From contig SLAE01000145.1 of assembly GCA_007127015.1 (NCBI GenBank), positions 1-11,395 of the forward strand: a stretch of 11,395 bases of DNA. The letters are read 5' to 3'. Within the stretch, counting starts at the first letter, position 1. Each line of letters begins with the position of its first letter. Below the pieces are notes generated by a model that worked only from the letters and a program-made list of their open reading frames with translations, did no database searches and was not told the origin of the DNA. The position numbers and the translations under genes were made by a program. This DNA is from Desulfonatronospira sp. Its GTDB lineage: Bacteria; Desulfobacterota; Desulfovibrionia; Desulfovibrionales; Desulfonatronovibrionaceae. Below are positions 7,573-11,395 of this stretch, one piece after another.

Positions 7573-8637
7573 TCAGGTCTTTGGCATGTTTTTTATCGTA
7601 TTGTGTTCAAAAATTTCGTTAAACAACTGACTAAGAATTCTTGCAGTCAAGTCAACAGCCGGAATAACCCTGGAGTAGTTCATCCGGGTAGGCCCAATTA
7701 TGCTGACCAGGCCTATGTTGTCTCCCTTCAGACTGTAGGGTGAGGAGATGACTGTGTAATCGCTGAGTTCCTGCCAGTCCTGCTCCTGGCCCAGCAGAAT
7801 GCTAAGCCCTTCGCTTTCCAGGGTTTGATCAAGGATTTTCAGCAGTTTGGATCTTTCCTCCAGGAGCCTGAAGACCTCGCGCATTTTCGGCAGATCGGTG
7901 AATTCCGAATCCTGGAAAAGGTAGTGAGTTCCATCCACATAGACCTGACGGTTGTTATCCGGCTCAAAAGATTCCCGGGCAAGTCTCAGCGCTTCCTGAT
8001 ACAGGTTGTTGAACCGCTTTCTGGCTCTTTTAATCTGAGAGAAGATATTCGCCCGAACCTGGAGCAGGGTCTTGCCTTTATAGTGCTCATTCAGATAATT
8101 GCTGAATTTGATCAGGTCGTCGGCTGTGATATCACTGTCCACTGTGATAATTTTATTCTGGACCATTCCACCCTCCATGACCAGAATGGACATGACCAGT
8201 CCGGCTCTGAGCTGAATGAAATCTATGTGCTTCCAGCGGATGTTTTGCTGGCTTGGAGTAATGACCAGACTGATCTGATTGGAAATGGAGGACAGAAGTT
8301 TGGAGGCCTGACTCAATGTCTGGGATAGATCAGGCCCTGTTCTGACCAGAGCGGATTTGATCTTTTCCTCCACTTCAGCAGGCAGAATTTCCATGTCCAG
8401 TTTGGAATCAAGATAAAAGCGAAAGCCATTGGTCGAGGGGATTCTGCCGGCAGACGTATGCGGCTGTTCAATGAAATTCTCCTCAGCAAGGTCGGCCATA
8501 ATGTTTCTGATAGACGCCGGACTCAGGTTCAGGCTGGATTTTCTGGCCACAGTCCTTGAACCTACAGGCAGGCCGCTCTGGATATAGCACCTGACTATGG
8601 TGAACAAGACGTCAGTTTGTCTCTGGTCTAATGTCAT
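7573..8637 (-). CDS. hrcA: heat-inducible transcription repressor HrcA
   Basis: DNA-binding repressor of class I heat-shock genes. It binds CIRCE, and its folding depends on chaperonins in the systems studied, giving feedback control. The 354 residues fit the family (about 340-350). The N-terminal winged helix carries LSPASIRNIMADLAEENFI (38-56) and the strongly conserved wing TSAGRIPSTNGFRFYLD (61-77). A GAF-like dimerisation region follows, with segments such as YSLKGDNIGLVSIIGPTRMNY near the end. The start ATG has AAGGAA about 6 bases upstream. First gene of hrcA-grpE-dnaK. A perfect CIRCE lies 12 bases upstream of its start, so it represses itself and both chaperone genes. Confidence 0.97.
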   Translation of the reverse strand: MTLDQRQTDVLFTIVRCYIQSGLPVGSRTVARKSSLNLSPASIRNIMADLAEENFIEQPHTSAGRIPSTNGFRFYLDSKLDMEILPAEVEEKIKSALVRTGPDLSQTLSQASKLLSSISNQISLVITPSQQNIRWKHIDFIQLRAGLVMSILVMEGGMVQNKIITVDSDITADDLIKFSNYLNEHYKGKTLLQVRANIFSQIKRARKRFNNLYQEALRLARESFEPDNNRQVYVDGTHYLFQDSEFTDLPKMREVFRLLEERSKLLKILDQTLESEGLSILLGQEQDWQELSDYTVISSPYSLKGDNIGLVSIIGPTRMNYSRVIPAVDLTARILSQLFNEIFEHNTIKNMPKT

Positions 8638-8649
8638 GGTATTTCCTTG

Positions 8650-8676
8650 TTAGCACTCTAAGGTAAAGAGTGCTAA
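8650..8676. promoter_or_regulatory. CIRCE operator (HrcA binding site)
   Basis: Exact match to the consensus TTAGCACTC-N9-GAGTGCTAA: arms 8650-8658 and 8668-8676 with a 9-base spacer. It lies just after the -10 box of the hrcA promoter and so overlaps the expected transcription start. Bound HrcA would block initiation. Confidence 0.98.
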
Positions 8677-8677
8677 T

Positions 8678-8706
8678 TTTTTAGCAATGCATGGCCTATC
8701 TGTCAA
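8678..8706 (-). promoter_or_regulatory. sigma70-like promoter of hrcA-grpE-dnaK
   Basis: On the minus strand a perfect -35 box TTGACA (8706-8701) is followed by a 17-base spacer and TAAAAA (8683-8678) as the -10 box. The CIRCE operator begins one base further on. The exact -35, ideal spacing and operator position make this a convincing HrcA-controlled housekeeping promoter. Confidence 0.85.
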
Positions 8707-8712
8707 GATGTG

Positions 8713-8760
8713 ACAGTAAGATAACGAGACAGTGAGCAAGTAAATCAATGAGTCGGTGAG
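8713..8760. repeat. degenerate period-8 tandem repeat between rfbD and hrcA
   Basis: Six consecutive 8-base units on the plus strand: ACAGTAAG, ATAACGAG, ACAGTGAG, CAAGTAAA, TCAATGAG, TCGGTGAG. Most end in (T/C)GAG or a close variant. It sits immediately upstream of the hrcA -35 box and 28 bases after the rfbD stop. It is diverged, so it may be an old simple-sequence array. Confidence 0.6.
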
Positions 8761-8788
8761 CAGGATTTGGATGTCGGATGCCCCGTGA

Positions 8789-9655
8789 TCAGACATGGTC
8801 CTCATAATAGTAGATGTAGTCTCGCAGAGCCTGTACCCATGGCTTGGGCGACACACCGGTGACCATGCTGAACTTGGAGCAGTCAAGCACTGAATACGCA
8901 GGCCTCAGGGCTTTTTGAGGATATTCACTGGAAGGTATGGGAACAACCCTGCAGCTGAGTCCTGCGGAATTAATGCTCTCTGTGGCCAGTTCGCACCAGG
9001 AGGCCTGGCCCTTATTAACCACGTGATAAACTCCAGTGGTCTGCTTTTCGAAAAGTTCCAGGGAATATCGAGCCAGATCCAAGGTGTTGGTTGGTGAACC
9101 CACCTGGTCGTAGACTACACTGATGGACTTTCTTTTGCGGGCCAGATTCAGGATCTTGTGGACGAAATTGGTCTTAAAGGGACCGAAAAGCCAGGCGGTC
9201 CGGATGATCAGCAGCTTCCCCCAGTCGTGATCCAGAAGCACCTTTTCTCCCTGAAGTTTGCTTCTGCCGTAGATGTTAAGCGGTCCGGTCTGGTCCTCGG
9301 TGGTGTAGGGAGTATTTTTCCTGCCGTCAAAAACAAAGTCCGTGCTGTAATGCATCAGACAAATATCCATTTCCCGGCACGCGCGGCCAAGGATTCCAGG
9401 CAGATCCCTGTTCAGCAGGAAGGCTTTCTGCTGATCTTCTTCAGCACCGTCCACATCGGTATAAGCTGATGTGTTCGCTACCAGGTCGACCTGATGCAGT
9501 TTGATGAATTCCTCGACCTTGTGCTGATCAAACAGGTCAAGCTCTTTTTTCCCGGGTGATAAGGTTGTCCATCCCGAACCCAGCATTACCTGCGTCAGAG
9601 CCTGGCCGAGCATTCCATTGCGTCCTCCGGGAATAAGTGCGGTAAATTTTTTCAT
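8789..9655 (-). CDS. rfbD: dTDP-4-dehydrorhamnose reductase
   Basis: NADPH-dependent reductase that makes dTDP-L-rhamnose, the final step of the pathway for surface polysaccharide. The 288-residue product has an N-terminal Rossmann motif GGRNGMLGQ (10-18), NTSAYTDVDGAE (61-72), YSTDFVFDG (103-111) and the catalytic Y129xxxK133 in IYGRSKLQGE. These are the RmlD short-chain dehydrogenase signatures. The frame extends to an ATG at 9673, but AAGGAG lies just upstream of the ATG at 9655 with suitable spacing, and the family begins close to this MKKF. The start overlaps the rfbB stop as ATGA (9652-9655), indicating translational coupling. No terminator is seen after its stop, so read-through into hrcA is possible. 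Confidence 0.93.
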   Translation of the reverse strand: MKKFTALIPGGRNGMLGQALTQVMLGSGWTTLSPGKKELDLFDQHKVEEFIKLHQVDLVANTSAYTDVDGAEEDQQKAFLLNRDLPGILGRACREMDICLMHYSTDFVFDGRKNTPYTTEDQTGPLNIYGRSKLQGEKVLLDHDWGKLLIIRTAWLFGPFKTNFVHKILNLARKRKSISVVYDQVGSPTNTLDLARYSLELFEKQTTGVYHVVNKGQASWCELATESINSAGLSCRVVPIPSSEYPQKALRPAYSVLDCSKFSMVTGVSPKPWVQALRDYIYYYEDHV

Positions 9656-10671
9656 ACCCGCTCCTTGTACCATAACTCTGTAAATCGCAGGTATTCACCG
9701 CTTTGAATGCACTCCACCCAATCCTGGTTATTTAAATACCAGTCAATGGTCTTTTCAAGCCCTTCGGCAAATCCTACTTCGGGCATGAATCCAAGCTCCC
9801 TGGTAGCGAGAGTGAAGTCCATGGCATATCTCAGGTCGTGTCCCGGCCTGTCCTTCACAAAATGGATCAAGTCATCTGGCTTGCCCATGATTTCCAGAAT
9901 TTTCCTGATGATCTCCAGGTTTTTATATTCAGAGTCGCCTCCAAAATTGTAGACAGAGCCTGGATCAGCCTTGCTGATGCATAATTCAATACCCCGGCAA
10001 TGATCGTTAACATGGATCCAGTCCCGGACATTCTCTCCTGATCCATAAAGCGGGATGGGCAGGTCCTTTAAGGCCCGCATGAAGCTTAGAGGTATAAGTT
10101 TTTCAGGAAACTGAAAAGGTCCGTAATTATTGGAACAGCGGGTAATGATAACTGGAAAATCATATGTCCTGTGGAAGGACCGGCATAAAAGATCGGCCGC
10201 GGCTTTGGAGGCCGAATAAGGACTGTTGGGAGCAAGAGGTGTATTTTCAGTAAAACGCCCCTTAGAACCCAGGCTTCCATAGACCTCGTCCGTGGATATC
10301 TGAATGAATTTTTTAATCCCTTTTCTGCGTGCTGCTTCCAGAAGATTGTATGTACCCTGAATATTGGAGCGGATAAACACATCCGGATCAGTGATGGAAC
10401 GGTCCACATGGGATTCAGCGGCAAAATTGACTACAAAATCAATTGAGTATTTATTGAGAAGTTCAGGGATAAGCAGAGAATCGCAGATGTCTCCATGTTC
10501 GAAGAAATAGCGCTTTCCTCCATATTCTTCATTAATTGAGGTCAGGTTCCGAGGGTTTCCGGCATAGGTCAGTTTGTCCAGATTGATCAGGGTGCATGAA
10601 CTCTCATTCAGCATGTGCCGTAAAAAGTTTGTTCCGATAAATCCGCATCCTCCGGTAACCAGAATATTCAT
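9652..10671 (-). CDS. rfbB: dTDP-glucose 4,6-dehydratase
   Basis: NAD-dependent enzyme that turns dTDP-glucose into dTDP-4-dehydro-6-deoxyglucose, step 2 of dTDP-L-rhamnose synthesis. The 339 residues match the family. Visible motifs are the Rossmann loop GGCGFIG (7-13), NLDKLTYAGNP (30-40), NFAAESHVDRSI (82-93), the active-site STDEVYG (126-132, with T127, D128 and E129) and Y152xxxK156 in PYSASKAAADLL. RCSNNYGPFQFPEKLIPL follows. The start ATG has GAGGAG about 6-7 bases upstream. It forms a two-gene operon with rfbD. The rfbA and rfbC partners are absent here, so the rest of the pathway must be encoded elsewhere or the product feeds another deoxysugar route. Confidence 0.96.
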   Translation of the reverse strand: MNILVTGGCGFIGTNFLRHMLNESSCTLINLDKLTYAGNPRNLTSINEEYGGKRYFFEHGDICDSLLIPELLNKYSIDFVVNFAAESHVDRSITDPDVFIRSNIQGTYNLLEAARRKGIKKFIQISTDEVYGSLGSKGRFTENTPLAPNSPYSASKAAADLLCRSFHRTYDFPVIITRCSNNYGPFQFPEKLIPLSFMRALKDLPIPLYGSGENVRDWIHVNDHCRGIELCISKADPGSVYNFGGDSEYKNLEIIRKILEIMGKPDDLIHFVKDRPGHDLRYAMDFTLATRELGFMPEVGFAEGLEKTIDWYLNNQDWVECIQSGEYLRFTELWYKERV

Positions 10672-10683
10672 ATGCTGCTCCTC

Positions 10684-10702
10684 AGGAAAACATGATTTTC
10701 CT
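10684..10702 (-). other. small hairpin just upstream of the rfbB ribosome binding site
   Basis: AGGAAAA and TTTTCCT form a 7-bp stem around a 5-base loop, ending about 2 bases before the GAGGAG of rfbB on the minus strand. It is AT-rich and has no T run, so it is not a terminator. It might affect leader stability or ribosome access, but it could be chance. Confidence 0.35.
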
Positions 10703-10738
10703 TCTAATAAAAACTTATTTCCGGATAAGCAAGAATTT

Positions 10739-10767
10739 TAAATATCCGATAAAGTCCGGCGGTTCAA
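10739..10767 (-). promoter_or_regulatory. possible rfbB promoter
   Basis: On the minus strand TTGAAC (10767-10762), a 17-base spacer and TATTTA (10744-10739) resemble sigma70 boxes and lie about 70 bases upstream of the rfbB start. The match is moderate in an AT-rich region, so this is a suggestion only. Confidence 0.35.
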
Positions 10768-10769
10768 GA

Positions 10770-10833
10770 AGAATTAAGGAATTATGGAATTAAGGAATTT
10801 AGGGATTTAGGGATTTAGGGATTGAGGGATTCT
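10770..10833. repeat. octamer tandem repeat, eight units, consensus GGRATTWA
   Basis: Eight head-to-tail 8-base units: AGAATTAA, GGAATTAT, GGAATTAA, GGAATTTA, GGGATTTA, GGGATTTA, GGGATTGA, GGGATTCT. The sequence drifts gradually from GGAATT to GGGATT across the array, as expected from stepwise slippage and point change. It lies about 100 bases upstream of rfbB and just upstream of its possible promoter. Confidence 0.9.
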
Positions 10834-10887
10834 GTCAGTAGATAGGGGGTAAAGGGAAAGTATGAAAAAATCCGAATACGTGGAAAA

Positions 10888-11091
10888 CAGGTTCCGGGGA
10901 TTGGCCGAACGTCCAATAAAAACTCGCTCCTAGACAGACTAAATCAAAATCCAGCTCGTTGCATGAATCAGTATCCTGCTGGATTGTCTGAATATTTATC
11001 TGAACCAATACTAAGATTTTTAAGGATTTTGATTAAGTCTCTCTATGTCGCTTGCACAGTTTACGGCCGTTCGGCCAAACCCCGGAACCTG
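10888..11091. repeat. 204-base imperfect inverted repeat between rfbB and tRNA-Val
   Basis: Two nested pairs of arms. The outer arms, 10888-10911 and 11068-11091, pair at 23 of 24 positions. The inner arms, 10931-10952 and 11024-11045, pair at 20 of 22. Spacers between outer and inner arms are 19 and 22 bases and share some similarity, so the whole may be one diverged inverted duplication. The centre (10953-11023) contains a further hairpin that competes with the inner arms. No transposase and no obvious flanking target duplication is seen. It may be a non-autonomous mobile element remnant or a structured RNA locus. Confidence 0.8.
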
Positions 11092-11303
11092 CAAGGCCAA
11101 TAAGAATTTGAAAATGATCATGGACTCAGGAATAAAAGATCTATACCGGGAGGACAGAGGTAGTGGGTTTTTACAGGAAAGTGTGAAGTTATGAAGGAAA
11201 AAGGAGGAAAGGAAATCAGAAAAATGGTCAGCTTTAAAATATTGAATTTTGTGTTGAGCAGATATTGCCCTTTGCTTCAGTTTGACGTAAATCAATTTTC
11301 AGC
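11092..11303. other. gene-free stretch upstream of tRNA-Val
   Basis: No recognisable gene. It contains a purine-rich tract (about 11174-11224) and a short plus-strand frame of 40 codons from 11191 that runs into the tRNA and looks accidental. The tRNA promoter should lie here; TTGCCC (11265-11270) with TAAATC (11288-11293) at 17-base spacing is only a weak candidate. A minus-strand frame of 91 codons (11295-11020) covers it and enters the inverted repeat, but it shows no family motifs. Confidence 0.5.
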
Positions 11304-11379
11304 GGGCGGTTAACTCAGCGGTGAGAGTGCCATCTTCACACGGTGGAAGTCCGGAGTTCAAATCTCCGACCGCCCACCA
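11304..11379 (+). tRNA. tRNA-Val (anticodon CAC)
   Basis: 76 bases folding as a full cloverleaf. The acceptor stem GGGCGGT/ACCGCCC is perfect over 7 bp. The D stem is CTC/GAG. The anticodon stem CCATC/GGTGG has one T-G pair, with loop TTCACAC giving anticodon CAC at 34-36, which decodes GTG as valine. The variable loop is 5 bases, and the T arm is CGGAG-TTCAAAT-CTCCG. Discriminator A and an encoded CCA (11377-11379) complete it. It is the only plus-strand gene in the window and diverges from rfbB. Confidence 0.95.
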
Positions 11380-11395
11380 TCATAAAATGTAGTAA

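Noticed and set aside
10770..10833. CRISPR array
   Set aside because: The units are 8 bases and contiguous with no spacers, so this is a simple tandem repeat.
10862..10933. 23-codon plus-strand frame with a purine-rich stretch before its ATG
   Set aside because: Very short, ends inside the left inner arm of the inverted repeat, and shows nothing beyond chance.
11020..11295. 91-codon minus-strand frame between the inverted repeat and the tRNA
   Set aside because: No family motifs, and its last part is the right side of the inverted repeat; the left side translated on the plus strand gives a similar peptide (VPG-GRT and RLNQNP) simply because the DNA is repeated.
11191..11313. 40-codon plus-strand frame running into the tRNA
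   Set aside because: It overlaps the first 10 bases of tRNA-Val and has no recognisable features.
11304..11395. tRNA-Val as an integration site for a mobile element
   Set aside because: No integrase and no repeat of the tRNA 3' end is seen in the window, and only 16 bases lie beyond the tRNA, so nothing supports it.

Overview
The window looks like chromosomal DNA from a sulfate-reducing deltaproteobacterium of the Desulfovibrionales type. This is an inference from three things: the protein flavours (a MnmA that opens with an SGGADS loop, a GrpE with a cysteine cluster), a CIRCE-controlled hrcA-grpE-dnaK operon, and a gatC-gatA-mnmA run preceded by an LpoA-like lipoprotein gene. No sequence search was possible. 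All protein genes lie on the minus strand and read from high to low coordinates. The only plus-strand gene is a tRNA at the right edge.

From right to left: a complete tRNA-Val(CAC) (11304-11379, plus strand); a 632-base gene-free stretch with a long imperfect inverted repeat that has alternative pairings (10888-11091) and an eight-unit octamer tandem repeat (10770-10833); a two-gene dTDP-sugar operon, rfbB-rfbD (10671-8789), joined by an ATGA overlap; a short intergenic region with a degenerate period-8 repeat, a strong sigma70-like promoter and a perfect CIRCE operator; the heat-shock operon hrcA-grpE-dnaK (8637-4898), closed by a strong intrinsic terminator (4827-4860); a 406-base gap holding a MITE-like palindromic repeat (4649-4790); and an apparent operon of lpoA-like lipoprotein, gatC, gatA and mnmA (4491 to beyond base 1). 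The mnmA gene is cut by the left edge.

HrcA would bind CIRCE on its own promoter and so repress itself together with the DnaK co-chaperone GrpE and DnaK. GatC and GatA are two of the three subunits of the amidotransferase that converts Glu-tRNA(Gln) or Asp-tRNA(Asn) to the amide form; gatB is not here. MnmA thiolates U34 of tRNAs for Glu, Gln and Lys, so the left operon joins two tRNA-maturation steps to an envelope lipoprotein of unknown local role. RfbB and RfbD are steps 2 and 4 of dTDP-L-rhamnose synthesis; steps 1 and 3 (rfbA, rfbC) are not in the window.

The genes are ordinary core genes. I see no phage, insertion-sequence transposase, CRISPR array or defence system. The points worth a second look are in the intergenic DNA, chiefly the inverted-repeat structure between rfbB and the tRNA and the two unrelated period-8 repeats flanking rfbBD.
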